Shown: positions 45,860 through 54,362, numbered from the stretch's first letter. The stretch: 64,000 nt of DNA from Alphaproteobacteria bacterium (GCA_017635595.1 JAGBLF010000006.1:19104-83103); one strand, 5' to 3'. Notes: generated from the letters alone by a model not told the origin. Program-made: numbers and translations.

Positions 45860-46399
45860 TTATCTAAACGTAAATTTAACGGAAGAATCATCCTCACATA
45901 CATCAGATGCATCGCCTATTCCCAAAGGGGTTGAAGATGTTTTTTCACCGATAGTAATCTTAACAAAACCGTTTGTACCGACCGATCCCCAGTTTGTGGA
46001 AACAACCTCCATACAGGCCTCGGCAGACAAACCATCCACATCCATTTCAAACAAACTGCCGTTGGTCTTATTGTATGTCAAAGTATAGCTGACATCATCC
46101 GTACCGATAAAACAGTTGCATCCGGCATCCCATTCAACCGCATCAGGATAAGCTCTGGATTTTTGCAAAAAGCCGCTCAAACCGCTATACTCATCACCGG
46201 TATCGCCGTCATCATATTCTCGGATTATACCGCGAGCCTTACCTGCTAATGAACTGATTTCATCAATAATGGCATTCGATTTGCGGCTGTTTGAGATTTT
46301 AGTCATCATACTGAAACCGCCGATACTTAAAACGCCGATAATAGCTAAAACGCCCATCATTTCTATCATCGAACGACCGGATTGCATACTTGTTTTCAT
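45860..46399 (-). CDS. Type IV pilin-like protein, diverged
   Basis: 179 residues from the ATG at 46399 (AAGGA upstream; a TTG at 46414 is less likely). The prepilin motif SGRSMIEMMGVLAIIG comes after a six-residue leader. The mature part is shorter than in the PilS-like set but keeps the order: a helix with REYDDGDTG, SGLSGFLQKSRAYPDAVEW, then LSAEACMEVVSTNWG, and a C-terminal Cys. It is probably a minor pilin. It follows the gene at 46429 with a gap of 29 bases. Confidence 0.8.
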   Translation of the reverse strand: MKTSMQSGRSMIEMMGVLAIIGVLSIGGFSMMTKISNSRKSNAIIDEISSLAGKARGIIREYDDGDTGDEYSGLSGFLQKSRAYPDAVEWDAGCNCFIGTDDVSYTLTYNKTNGSLFEMDVDGLSAEACMEVVSTNWGSVGTNGFVKITIGEKTSSTPLGIGDASDVCEDDSSVKFTFR

Positions 46400-46428
46400 C
46401 TTTTTTCCTTTCAATAAATAAATATATA

Positions 46429-47022
46429 TTAGCGGCAGGCCTTAAACCATATTTTTACAGTGTTGTTATTTCCGGAACAGTGTGTAGCGGCCGTGGCTGC
46501 CGACATCGGATAATTGCCGGTATCGTTTGTGGTTACCGCAAAGGCATTGCTGGCACAATTACCGGATAACATACAAACGCTTAAATCCGTAGCACCTATC
46601 GAAACACCTAAACAGCCGTTAGAGTTGCGACGTCCCCAGTCCGTTGTAGCCATTTTAATACAACTGCTTTCATCTATACCGGCAACCGAAACCGCAAAAT
46701 ATTTATCATTACCGGTAATTGTTGTTACCGAATCCAAAACACCTTCTATTTGATTGTTGGTTGCATTATACGTCAAATTGGAAGGAATGGCTTCAGAGCG
46801 ATTCAAAAAATTGGTATATGTCGAATAAGCATCATCATATTGGCAGGCCAACTTTTTACTAATCATGGCAAGCTGAGATGTATCGGAAATAAGTTGCCCT
46901 TCATTTTTTCGCTGCTGAGCGCTGTTAACAACGCTTAAACCGCCGACACTCAATACACCGACGACCGACAATACGCCGAGCATTTCAACCATACTTCTGC
47001 CGAATTGATTTGATTTATACAT
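46429..47022 (-). CDS. Type IV pilin-like protein, diverged
   Basis: 197 residues. The motif FGRSMVEMLGVLSVVG follows a seven-residue leader. The body has LACQYDDAYSTYTNFLNRSEAIPSNL and SCIKMATTDWGRR, the same framework as the other pilins of the window with extra cysteines (CMLSGNC, HCSGNN). It is probably a minor pilin paired with the one downstream. The ribosome site AAGGAG precedes the ATG. It lies 55 bases after the dead-protease gene, across a GC hairpin. Confidence 0.8.
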   Translation of the reverse strand: MYKSNQFGRSMVEMLGVLSVVGVLSVGGLSVVNSAQQRKNEGQLISDTSQLAMISKKLACQYDDAYSTYTNFLNRSEAIPSNLTYNATNNQIEGVLDSVTTITGNDKYFAVSVAGIDESSCIKMATTDWGRRNSNGCLGVSIGATDLSVCMLSGNCASNAFAVTTNDTGNYPMSAATAATHCSGNNNTVKIWFKACR

Positions 47023-47050
47023 AAATATTTCTCCTTAAACTACAAGCAGA

Positions 47051-47074
47051 AAGCCGCCCCCGAAGGGGCAGCTT
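47051..47074 (-). terminator. UUCG-capped hairpin downstream of the dead-protease gene
   Basis: On the minus strand AAGCTGCCCC-TTCG-GGGGCGGCTT, one GU wobble, a very stable UUCG tetraloop. The T tail is poor, so it may stabilise the 3' end or attenuate rather than fully stop transcription into the pilin genes. Confidence 0.65.
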
Positions 47075-47077
47075 GTT

Positions 47078-49141
47078 TTATTTTCTATCTTTCGGTTTCA
47101 TAACTTCAGGTTGCTGCTGAACAACTTGAATTTGCTCGGTAACCGGCTTATAGACAGTTTGCTGCCACGGACTTTCTTCGACATATTCATGACCGCAAAT
47201 ACTGATACCCAAGCTTCTTAAAGCCGTTTCAGTCGGAATATATACATCCAAACCGTCATTTGTTCTGATACCCGAATGAGCCATACCGCTGATGGTGCAG
47301 TCTTTATAGAACAGTGCGCCGCCGACGGTAACGTTTTGGATAAAAGTATTCGCCAAAATCTCAGCACCTTTTTCTTCGGTGTAACGATATCCTTCAACAC
47401 GTGCGCTGTTTTCAAGGTAATCTTCACCGTCTTTGAAATCTTTAACATCTAACAAACCTAAAGTCAGATATCCGTTGCGGCCGACTTCAGGCAGCTGTAA
47501 ATTCAAAGCCAACGGCGTGTATTCAACTGATTTATCCAACATCAACAGAGCCGTATTTTTGCTCGGATTTACTCTGACAGCACGCGCTGTCAGATTATCG
47601 TTACGAATGGTTTTGATTTTATACGAATTGTTCATCGGATCAATCAAGTCACCGGACGTTAATATAAAGCTGTCAGAGATCAAAAGACCGGCACCTTTTT
47701 TACCGTTAGGGCTGTCAATTTGAACAACCGAAGAACGCAAACGATATACGGTTTCCGGTGATAAGGCCTTGCACGGATTTGCGGTCACGACGCATAATTG
47801 ATCAAGTGCTTTAACGTCACCCGTATCAATCCAGGTATCGTCAACAACCTGACAATTACTATCAGCTTTGACGTTGCCGTTTTCATCAATACAAGATTGA
47901 ACAACTTCCTGTGTTTCAACCACAACCTCGGTTTCGGCCGGTTCTTCTACAACTTCACCGGTTTCGATAACACCGCCGTCTTCATAGATAACCGGAATAA
48001 CCGGTTCGCACCCGTAGCCGTAAGCACCGCCGTAGTAAACCGGTGCATAACCTGATTGGCAACTCATAGCCGGCTGCGGTTCAATCAATGTCGGGCAAGT
48101 AGGCTGACAGTTACGTAAATCGACACCCGGACGGCTGATTTCGCAATTTTTAGCGCACTCATATTCCTTCAAATAACCGCATTTTATAGGGTTTAAGGCT
48201 CTTTCTTCTTCAACTAAAGCATTGCGCTGCGCGGCCAAAGAAATAGGATCAACACGTTGCATCAACTGGTCTTCAAATCCGAGTGCATTGCGCAAATTGC
48301 TTGTGGCATCGGCAAAAGCACGTTCAATCAACTTAACTTCGCCGTTGGCTTCACCGTCATACAAATCGCCGTAACCGGTGCTTTCACCTTTCCAATATAC
48401 GGTGGATTTGGTTAAATCCATCAAACGCCATGTTACGGTAATTTCGGATGAACCTTTGCGTTGATTTGTTTTTTCGGCCTTATCCCAGTCATATTCATCA
48501 CAAACATTCATAAAGTAATCGGTAATTTCTGCCGTCAAAACATATTCCGGTAATTCGGTCGGAACGGTCTGCAGGCACAAATCTTCAGGCATAGGTAATA
48601 CACGATAGCAGTCATTAACCGTTTCTTCAAATACAGTGGCAAAATTAATATTTTTTTCCATAACGCGGCCGGCATTCAATCTGGCTTCTTTATTGAAACG
48701 GCGGCATCCGAAAATACGGAAACGATAGTTACCCAATCTGTTGGAGTACGAACCGTTGCCGTCTTTGATACGGAAATCAACATGGTCTAACGCCAACGGG
48801 GCCATTTGGCAACAGTTGCGTTGAACCGCCTGATAAACAACAGGGGTATACGGTATAACATAGTTTTTAATCGGTTGTTCTATGCGGCGAGCCTCGCATT
48901 TTTTGCAAGGTCCCGGGAACAAACTGCCGTCTTTTGAGCAACTTTTACAAGGACCGCCCGGAAACAGACTGCCGTCTTTTGAGCAGCTTTTGCAAGGGCC
49001 GCCCGGAAACAGACTGCCGTCTTTATCGACAGCCGGTGCTTTAGGAGCTTCCCCATATCCGCCATTTACATATGCCGTTGCAGATGTACTCAACCCCAGA
49101 GCAACTGCCAGTGCATATAATATTGTTTTGTTTTTGTTCAT
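47078..49141 (-). CDS. Secreted protein with catalytically dead trypsin-like domain and Cys-rich repeats
   Basis: 687 residues from the ATG at 49141 (AGGAG upstream). A signal peptide (1-22, ending ATA) is followed by three tandem units of KDGSLFPGGPCKSCS (residues 40-83). A domain at about 100-300 has an NYRFRIFGC and TAEITDYF pattern reminiscent of CsgG-like or lipoprotein folds. A Glu/Val-rich spacer leads to a trypsin-like domain (about 480-670). In that domain the His position reads LTSGDLI, the Asp position NTALLML, and the Ser position TVGGALF, so the whole triad is lost. It probably binds rather than cuts. It sits between comM and two pilin genes on the same strand. Confidence 0.8.
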   Translation of the reverse strand: MNKNKTILYALAVALGLSTSATAYVNGGYGEAPKAPAVDKDGSLFPGGPCKSCSKDGSLFPGGPCKSCSKDGSLFPGPCKKCEARRIEQPIKNYVIPYTPVVYQAVQRNCCQMAPLALDHVDFRIKDGNGSYSNRLGNYRFRIFGCRRFNKEARLNAGRVMEKNINFATVFEETVNDCYRVLPMPEDLCLQTVPTELPEYVLTAEITDYFMNVCDEYDWDKAEKTNQRKGSSEITVTWRLMDLTKSTVYWKGESTGYGDLYDGEANGEVKLIERAFADATSNLRNALGFEDQLMQRVDPISLAAQRNALVEEERALNPIKCGYLKEYECAKNCEISRPGVDLRNCQPTCPTLIEPQPAMSCQSGYAPVYYGGAYGYGCEPVIPVIYEDGGVIETGEVVEEPAETEVVVETQEVVQSCIDENGNVKADSNCQVVDDTWIDTGDVKALDQLCVVTANPCKALSPETVYRLRSSVVQIDSPNGKKGAGLLISDSFILTSGDLIDPMNNSYKIKTIRNDNLTARAVRVNPSKNTALLMLDKSVEYTPLALNLQLPEVGRNGYLTLGLLDVKDFKDGEDYLENSARVEGYRYTEEKGAEILANTFIQNVTVGGALFYKDCTISGMAHSGIRTNDGLDVYIPTETALRSLGISICGHEYVEESPWQQTVYKPVTEQIQVVQQQPEVMKPKDRK
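48893..49024 (-). repeat. 45-bp tandem coding repeat (three units)
   Basis: Encodes KDGSLFPGGPCKSCS twice and a third, shortened unit ending KKCE. The DNA units are nearly identical, so recent slippage or unequal crossing-over is likely and copy number may vary between strains. Confidence 0.85.
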
Positions 49142-49151
49142 TATATTTCTC

Positions 49152-50675
49152 CTATACCTGTTTGGACGGCATGACATACCTGTATGACAACGCCTCTGCT
49201 ATGTGTACTTTAGACACATTTTTTTCATTTTGCAAGTCTGCAATTGTTCTTGCAAGTTTTAAAGTTCGATGATAAGCCCTGGCTGACATCTTCATTTTGT
49301 CGGCAAAGCCCACCAAAAGTTGTTTTGCATCATCGGCCAAAGCCGTAACCTGCTCCAAGAGATCGCCCTTTAATTGCGCGTTTGTACGCAAATGAGGGTG
49401 CCCTAAAGCTTTAAATCTTTCTTGTTGAATTTGACGCGCTTTAACAACGCGTTCACGTATTTGCGCCAAGGTTTCGCCTTTTTTGACCTCGGCAATATCC
49501 CACGGACTGACCGGCGGCACTTGAATATGAATATCAAATCTGTCCATCAACGGACCGGAAATTTTAGATTGGTATTCTTCGGCGCATTTCGGTGCGCGAG
49601 AACATTCTTGTCCGTTTACGCCCAAATAGCCGCAACGACACGGGTTCATGGCCGCAATAAGCTGAAAATTCGCCGGATACCGCGTATGACTGTTTACGCG
49701 GGAAATTGATACATAGCCGGTTTCAATCGGCTGGCGTAAAGCCTCGAGTGTCGAACGGTTAAATTCCGGCAACTCGTCTAAGAACAGCACGCCGTTGTGT
49801 GCCAAAGATATTTCACCCGGTACACCTTTGCGGCCGCCGCCGACCAATGCCGGTGTCGAAGCGCTGTGGTGCGGATCGCGATACGGCCTGTCAAAACTGA
49901 GTTCACCGTCTTTTAATTCACCGGCTACTGAGTGTATCATACACGTTTCCAAAGCTTCTTCGGTTGAAAGCGGCGGTAAAATTGTCACTAAACGCGCTGC
50001 CAACATTGATTTTCCGGCACCGGGCGTACCGACCATAAGCATATTATGTCCGCCGGCTGCGGCAATTTCCAACGCACGCTTGGCGGTTTCCTGCCCTTTA
50101 ACATCCGCCATATCCAAATCGGATGTGCGGCTCTTTTTTTGCTTCGGCATCGGCAGCGGCAACTGCTGAACCCCTTTAAAATGATTAATCAAAGCCAGTA
50201 AATTCGGCGCGGCAACAATTTCTTTTAAGCCGGACCATGCCGCTTCACTGCCTTGTGCTTCGGGACAAACTAAGCCTTTATGGCAACGATTGGCATGAAT
50301 GGCCACAGGCAATACGCCGTTAACCGGCATAATCGAACCATCCAGCCCTAATTCACCGATGATGATATAGTCCGCAATATCTTCTGCGGGGACAATACCC
50401 AAACCGGCAAGCAGAGCCATCGCAATCGGTAAATCAAAATGCGAACCTTCTTTTAATAAGTCGGCCGGTGCCAAATTAACGGTAATACGCTTAGCCGGAA
50501 GTTCAACTCCCATTGTATTAAAAGCGGCACGCACGCGCTCTTTACTTTCGGCAACGGCTTTATCCGGCAAACCGACAATATTAAATGCCGGCAAACCCGA
50601 TGAAATTTGCAGTTGCAAATCAACATCGAGTGTTGTTAATCCGTTAAAAGCTATTGTGTTTACGCGTGCCAGCAT
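49152..50675 (-). CDS. comM: ComM / YifB family AAA+ ATPase (Mg-chelatase-like)
   Basis: 507 residues. An N-terminal S5/Lon-protease-like fold (about 1-170, SSGLPAFNIVGLPDKAVAESKERVRAA) is followed by an AAA+ domain with Walker A GTPGAGKS (about 217-224) and Walker B LFLDELPEF, an internal CRCGYLG zinc-like motif, and a C-terminal helical domain. ComM is a hexameric helicase that extends strand exchange during natural transformation. It lies one base after a lipoprotein gene and directly upstream of the dead-protease and pilin genes. That is suggestive because type IV pili take up DNA, but competence itself is not shown. Confidence 0.93.
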   Translation of the reverse strand: MLARVNTIAFNGLTTLDVDLQLQISSGLPAFNIVGLPDKAVAESKERVRAAFNTMGVELPAKRITVNLAPADLLKEGSHFDLPIAMALLAGLGIVPAEDIADYIIIGELGLDGSIMPVNGVLPVAIHANRCHKGLVCPEAQGSEAAWSGLKEIVAAPNLLALINHFKGVQQLPLPMPKQKKSRTSDLDMADVKGQETAKRALEIAAAGGHNMLMVGTPGAGKSMLAARLVTILPPLSTEEALETCMIHSVAGELKDGELSFDRPYRDPHHSASTPALVGGGRKGVPGEISLAHNGVLFLDELPEFNRSTLEALRQPIETGYVSISRVNSHTRYPANFQLIAAMNPCRCGYLGVNGQECSRAPKCAEEYQSKISGPLMDRFDIHIQVPPVSPWDIAEVKKGETLAQIRERVVKARQIQQERFKALGHPHLRTNAQLKGDLLEQVTALADDAKQLLVGFADKMKMSARAYHRTLKLARTIADLQNEKNVSKVHIAEALSYRYVMPSKQV

Positions 50676-50676
50676 T

Positions 50677-51153
50677 TTACCACCTCGGGGCTGTTTCCCC
50701 GTTACGCCAACGGCGTGTCGGGTAGGTACCGCGCTTTAATATATCGTATTTGGCCGGTCGTCTCGGAATATCCTGCAATTTCACATAACAAGACCCTTCC
50801 ATACGTTCAACACACGAAGCAACTTCTTCGGCCGAACCGCGGCAATAAGCTAAAACCCGTGTATTTAAGTTTTCCAAAACGACTTCGTTACTGCCATACT
50901 TGTTGTCCTCGACCTGCGGATAATCGCCATACAAATCCGTATCACCGTAGTTTTCCGCAAAATCATAATCGACACATCCCGGAACCGAATACATGCCGTT
51001 GTCATCATATATGGCAACCATTGTCTCGGCATGGCATTTCGGGCGATGATGCGTTTGATATCCGGTATTAATACCGTATAAATCCGTTGAATCAGTGCAG
51101 CCGGCTAAAATTAACACCGACAGCAATGAAAATATTTGATAAAATTTTTTCAT
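50677..51153 (-). CDS. Small lipoprotein of unknown function
   Basis: 158 residues. A signal peptide with lipobox LILAGC (Cys19) shows it is a lipoprotein. The mature part is Tyr- and Asp-rich (YDFAENYGDTDLYGDYP) with five further cysteines, including a spaced set CRGSAEEVASCVERMEGSC. The C-terminus is basic (RRPAKYDILKRG). I recognise no domain. The comM start is one base downstream, so they share a transcript. Confidence 0.75.
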   Translation of the reverse strand: MKKFYQIFSLLSVLILAGCTDSTDLYGINTGYQTHHRPKCHAETMVAIYDDNGMYSVPGCVDYDFAENYGDTDLYGDYPQVEDNKYGSNEVVLENLNTRVLAYCRGSAEEVASCVERMEGSCYVKLQDIPRRPAKYDILKRGTYPTRRWRNGETAPRW

Positions 51154-51213
51154 ATAACACCTTCGTACGTACTAGTTTGCCTATACGATAAACCTAAAGT
51201 GTTAAAATAATGT

Positions 51214-51759
51214 TTATTTTTGAGGTAATGTTTCCTGTACTGAATTGAATTGTCTCGGATTTTCACAATAGCTTATTCCTCCCCATAAGGTCAAAACAGA
51301 AGCATAGACAGATCCGGCCACTATAAACGTAAACAGTATTATATTGATGATTTTCTTGTATTTAGGTTCTTCTGATTTTTTTTCGCGCGTATCACGAATT
51401 AAAATATACAAGAAATATAAAGAAACAACAAATTGAAGGGCTCCGGAATTTGTTTTATTCTCAATTATATCCGGAGTAAAAATTAATATGCACCACAGGA
51501 TAAAAAACGTTATCATACCCTTACCGGCATCATTAAAACGCCGGATATGCAGTGATGTTAGCGGTATGATTGTAGCCGTGAAAAATACAGGCATCAGCAA
51601 AAGCACCATACAGCTAAAATTGCGTGTTTCGTATATAAAGGTAAATATACCAACCAAAGAAATGAAGTACAATAAAGTAGTCAACCAAAAATCTTTGCGC
51701 GAAGATACGCCTTTTATATCGAAATATTTTTTAAAAAAATCGCAAATATATTGTTTCAT
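51214..51759 (-). CDS. DUF805-like inner-membrane protein
   Basis: 181 residues with four hydrophobic segments. The N-terminus FFDIKGVSSRKDFW-like stretch and the central IRRFNDAGKG match the DUF805 layout (usual RLHDxGxSG). A Lys/Glu-rich cytoplasmic loop (TREKKSEEPKYKK) separates the last two segments. Function of the family is unknown. It is 60 bases upstream of the lipoprotein gene on the same strand. Confidence 0.75.
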   Translation of the reverse strand: MKQYICDFFKKYFDIKGVSSRKDFWLTTLLYFISLVGIFTFIYETRNFSCMVLLLMPVFFTATIIPLTSLHIRRFNDAGKGMITFFILWCILIFTPDIIENKTNSGALQFVVSLYFLYILIRDTREKKSEEPKYKKIINIILFTFIVAGSVYASVLTLWGGISYCENPRQFNSVQETLPQK

Positions 51760-51833
51760 ATCTTTATTCCTTGTTTAGATAAGTAGAAAAATTATAATTT
51801 TGTTTTTTTCTATTGTCAATATATAAAAAATGC

Positions 51834-51861
51834 TTGCATTTGCCTGATTTTTATGTATATT
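51834..51861 (+). promoter_or_regulatory. Sigma-70 type promoter of the rpsF operon
   Basis: TTGCAT (51834-51839), 16-base spacer, TATATT (51856-51861). Confidence 0.6.
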
Positions 51862-51869
51862 AACGCTGT

Positions 51870-51978
51870 CCCTTGCCGGACTTTAGAGGTTCGGCTATAC
51901 ATTAGTTGGTCGATTTTCGGCTTTTATAGGCATAAGATCGGCCGTTTGTTGAGTAATCCATAAGGAGATATTAAAAAT
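51870..51978 (+). promoter_or_regulatory. Structured leader of rpsF-rpsR-rplI
   Basis: The leader of about 110 bases contains a hairpin GGTCGAT (51908-51914) with ATCGGCC (51937-51943) and internal CGGC. In many bacteria the S6:S18 complex binds a CCG-containing structured leader of this operon and represses it. Position fits, but I cannot show that the motif is the same one. Confidence 0.45.
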
Positions 51979-52317
51979 ATGGCTAATTATGAAAGCGTAT
52001 TAATCGCTCGTCAAGATCTCGGCGCTTCTCAAGTTAACAGCCTCGTTTCAGATTTGAGCGAAGTTATTAAAAAAGAAGGCGGTGAGGTTGTTAAAACCGA
52101 TAATTGGGGTTTGAAGAACCTGGCTTATCGCATTAAGAAAAACCGTAAAGGTTATTATGTTTTGTTAAACATTGTTGCTCCGGCAAAAGCTATTTTCGAA
52201 TATGAAAGACTTATCAGACTTAACGAAGACGTTATTCGTTATATGACTGTTAAAGTTGACGAATTCAACAACGAAACAGCTTCTGACGAAGAAGTTGCAC
52301 AAATTGAAGAAGCTTAA
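51979..52317 (+). CDS. rpsF: 30S ribosomal protein bS6
   Basis: 112 residues. The opening YESVLIARQDLGASQVNSLV and the central DNWGLKNLAYRIKKNRKGYYVLL are diagnostic of bS6; the acidic C-terminal tail is usual. It binds 16S rRNA together with bS18, encoded next. AGGAG lies upstream of the ATG. Codon use is biased as for highly expressed genes. It opens the rpsF-rpsR-rplI operon. Confidence 0.97.
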   Translation: MANYESVLIARQDLGASQVNSLVSDLSEVIKKEGGEVVKTDNWGLKNLAYRIKKNRKGYYVLLNIVAPAKAIFEYERLIRLNEDVIRYMTVKVDEFNNETASDEEVAQIEEA

Positions 52318-52329
52318 AGGAGAACGATA

Positions 52330-52554
52330 ATGGCTAAACAAACATTTTTCAAAAGAAAATCTTGCCCGTTTTCCGGTGAAAACGGTTTGAAGATCGATTA
52401 CAAGGATGTTAAATTACTTTCTCGTTATGTTTCTGAGAAAGGTAAAATTATTCCTTCTCGTATTACTTCAGTTTCAGCTAAAAAACAAAGAGAATTGGCT
52501 CGTGCCATCAAACGCGCTCGCTATATCGCTTTGTTACCGTATGTTGCTATGTAG
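52330..52554 (+). CDS. rpsR: 30S ribosomal protein bS18
   Basis: 74 residues with [37 protein letters not shown] and the basic end [15 protein letters not shown], all diagnostic. It forms a heterodimer with bS6 on the 30S platform. It lies 12 bases after rpsF and 9 before rplI. A single Cys remains, so it lacks a zinc-binding set. Confidence 0.97.
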   Translation: MAKQTFFKRKSCPFSGENGLKIDYKDVKLLSRYVSEKGKIIPSRITSVSAKKQRELARAIKRARYIALLPYVAM

Positions 52555-52563
52555 GAGGGTATT

Positions 52564-53049
52564 ATGGAAGTTATTTTACTCGAACACGTAGAAAAATTAG
52601 GTAAAATGGGTGATAAAGTTTCGGTTAAAACCGGTTATGCCCGTAACTATTTGTTACCGCAAAAGAAAGCTTTGCGTGCTACCGAAGCCAACATGGCTTA
52701 TTTTGAAGCTCAAAAGGCTGCCTTGGAAGCTCATAACAAAGAATTATTTGAAACAGCTTCTAAGTTAGCAGAATCCTTAAACGGCTTTAACGCTGTTTTG
52801 ATTCGCCAGGCTGCCGAAACAGGTCAATTATACGGTTCTGTAACAATCCGCGATATCGCTTCGGCTATTAAAGATGCCGGCTATGATGTTGCTCGTCGTT
52901 ACATCTATATGGAAAAACCGATTAAAGATTTGGGTATGTACCAAATCAAATTAAACTTGCACCCTGAAGTTTCTCAAACAATTTTGGTAAACGTTGCCAG
53001 AAGTTCTGAAGAAGCTAAAAAGCAAGCTAAAGCTTATAATCAAGAATAA
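52564..53049 (+). CDS. rplI: 50S ribosomal protein bL9
   Basis: 161 residues: the N-terminal domain MEVILLEHVEKLGKMGDKV with GYARNYLLPQKKA, the connecting helix (about 45-75) and the C-terminal domain. bL9 stretches from the L1 stalk base and helps keep the reading frame. AGGAGG precedes the ATG. Ends the operon; a strong terminator follows. Confidence 0.97.
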   Translation: MEVILLEHVEKLGKMGDKVSVKTGYARNYLLPQKKALRATEANMAYFEAQKAALEAHNKELFETASKLAESLNGFNAVLIRQAAETGQLYGSVTIRDIASAIKDAGYDVARRYIYMEKPIKDLGMYQIKLNLHPEVSQTILVNVARSSEEAKKQAKAYNQE

Positions 53050-53066
53050 TTTATTTTTGATTTGAT

Positions 53067-53105
53067 AAAAAACACCTCCGATTTAATGAATCCGAGGTGT
53101 TTTTT
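53067..53105 (+). terminator. Intrinsic terminator of the rpsF operon
   Basis: AAAAAACACCTCCGATT (53067-53083) pairs with AATCCGAGGTGTTTTTT (53089-53105) with one mismatch; strong T tail. Confidence 0.92.
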
Positions 53106-53120
53106 ATTATTTTTGAAAGT

Positions 53121-53167
53121 ACTATTACTTTCGTCATATTTACATTATTTTAAAAATATGGCATTAT
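53121..53167 (+). promoter_or_regulatory. Pilin-type promoter with conserved upstream box (copy 3)
   Basis: Box ACTATTACTTTCGTCATA (53121-53138), TTTACA (53139-53144), 17-base spacer, CATTAT (53162-53167). Downstream of the -10 the leader no longer resembles the other two copies, so the shared block ends at the -10. Confidence 0.75.
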
Positions 53168-53204
53168 AGGTATATAGGAAATTTGAAATAATGGAGAGAA
53201 TATT

Positions 53205-53864
53205 ATGCACAATACAAACAATGAATATGGTCGTTCTATGATTGAAATGCTCGGTGTATTAGCCATCATCGGTGTGCTGTCGGTGGGCGGTATTGCCGGC
53301 TATTCCAAAGCCATGATGCAATATAAAATAAACAAAACCGCTGACCAAATCACCCAAATCGTCGGGAATGTTCGAACATTGTATGCCGGACAGAAAAGTT
53401 ACGACGGATTTGGATATTCATGTGGCTATAATAATTTTATCTCTATTGTCAAAAAAGCTCATTTAGCACCGGAAGAAATGTGGACATCTACTACGGATCC
53501 ACACAATTTTTTGGAACACCCTTTTGGTGGTTTTGTCACAATGAATTGTGCTAATAAAAAATCAAGTGGCTTTGATTCTAAAGCTTTCGGTTTTGATATT
53601 AGAGGCCTACCTGAAGAAGCTTGTATGGCGTTGGCTACTTATGATTGGGGATCGGGTTCTTCTTCCGGTCTTATTTCTGTTGCCGTTAATGCCTCCTCTG
53701 TTTATGGCGATGACTATTCCGTTGGTTGTGCAGGCTCTTCTGCCGATGGTCAGGCAGTTGCCTGCCCGAATGGTTCGACCGTTTCTGTACCGATGCCGGT
53801 TAATATTGCGGCAACCGCTTGCCAAGAAGGTGATGATAATCAAATAAGTCTTAAATTTTACTAA
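53205..53864 (+). CDS. PilS-like type IV pilin, short leader
   Basis: 219 residues with an eight-residue leader before GRSMIEMLGVLAIIG; GGAGAG lies upstream of the ATG at 53205. PilS pattern: IVGNVRTLYAGQ, VKKAHLAPEEMW, HPFGG, LPEEACMALATYDWG, then VGCAGSS, VACPNG and TACQEG. The variable region has CGYNN and MNCANKK, probably disulfide-linked. It is transcribed alone from the shared-type promoter between two terminators. It is very close to the pilins at 24, 41 and 42 kb in the first 60 residues and in the last 60, and differs in between. Confidence 0.88.
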   Translation: MHNTNNEYGRSMIEMLGVLAIIGVLSVGGIAGYSKAMMQYKINKTADQITQIVGNVRTLYAGQKSYDGFGYSCGYNNFISIVKKAHLAPEEMWTSTTDPHNFLEHPFGGFVTMNCANKKSSGFDSKAFGFDIRGLPEEACMALATYDWGSGSSSGLISVAVNASSVYGDDYSVGCAGSSADGQAVACPNGSTVSVPMPVNIAATACQEGDDNQISLKFY

Positions 53865-53881
53865 TATTATCTAATCTACAC

Positions 53882-53913
53882 AAAACAACGCTTTCTAAAG
53901 AAAGCGTTGTTTT
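53882..53913. terminator. Bidirectional intrinsic terminator
   Basis: AAAACAACGCTTTC (53882-53895) and GAAAGCGTTGTTTT (53900-53913), a perfect 14-bp stem with a TAAA loop. It serves the pilin and the convergent gene at 53934. Confidence 0.92.
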
Positions 53914-53933
53914 GTTATATGTTATAAAGAAAA

Positions 53934-54362
53934 TCAATCACCGTTAAATTGTTTGGAAAACTCGAATTTATCTTTTCCGTTAATCAACTTAATTTTATCA
54001 TTTTGCAAAATAAGCGGCAATTCAACCGAAACAAACGTACTTCGCCTGTCGGCATTTTCCACAAACGCCGTTACATTACCGCTCGCCGACATAATAAATC
54101 GCTTGGAGGCAATACGCCAAATTTTCATCAATTCTTCCGGCGGATTATCCGGACCGGTTTCAAGACCTAAAGCAATTAATTGTTTACCGCAATCGGTATC
54201 ATCCAACATCATACTTTCGGGATGTTCATTCATATATTGATATGCCTGTTTTTTATTTTTATCGGTCGGCTGATAGCTTATACTGTATAAAACGACACTG
54301 TTTTCCGGTGTTGTTACATCTGCGACTTCGGCAATCCGATACGCTTTTTCCAAGTCTGCCAT
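53934..54362 (-). CDS. Protein of unknown function
   Basis: 142 residues, no signal or membrane segment. It has an N-terminal helical half and a C-terminal half that looks like beta strands (RFIMSASGNVTAFVEN, STFVSVELPLIL). I recognise no family. It follows the DUF4167 gene by 5 bases and is the last gene of the leftward run asnS-rpoH-prmC-DUF4167. Confidence 0.7.
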   Translation of the reverse strand: MADLEKAYRIAEVADVTTPENSVVLYSISYQPTDKNKKQAYQYMNEHPESMMLDDTDCGKQLIALGLETGPDNPPEELMKIWRIASKRFIMSASGNVTAFVENADRRSTFVSVELPLILQNDKIKLINGKDKFEFSKQFNGD

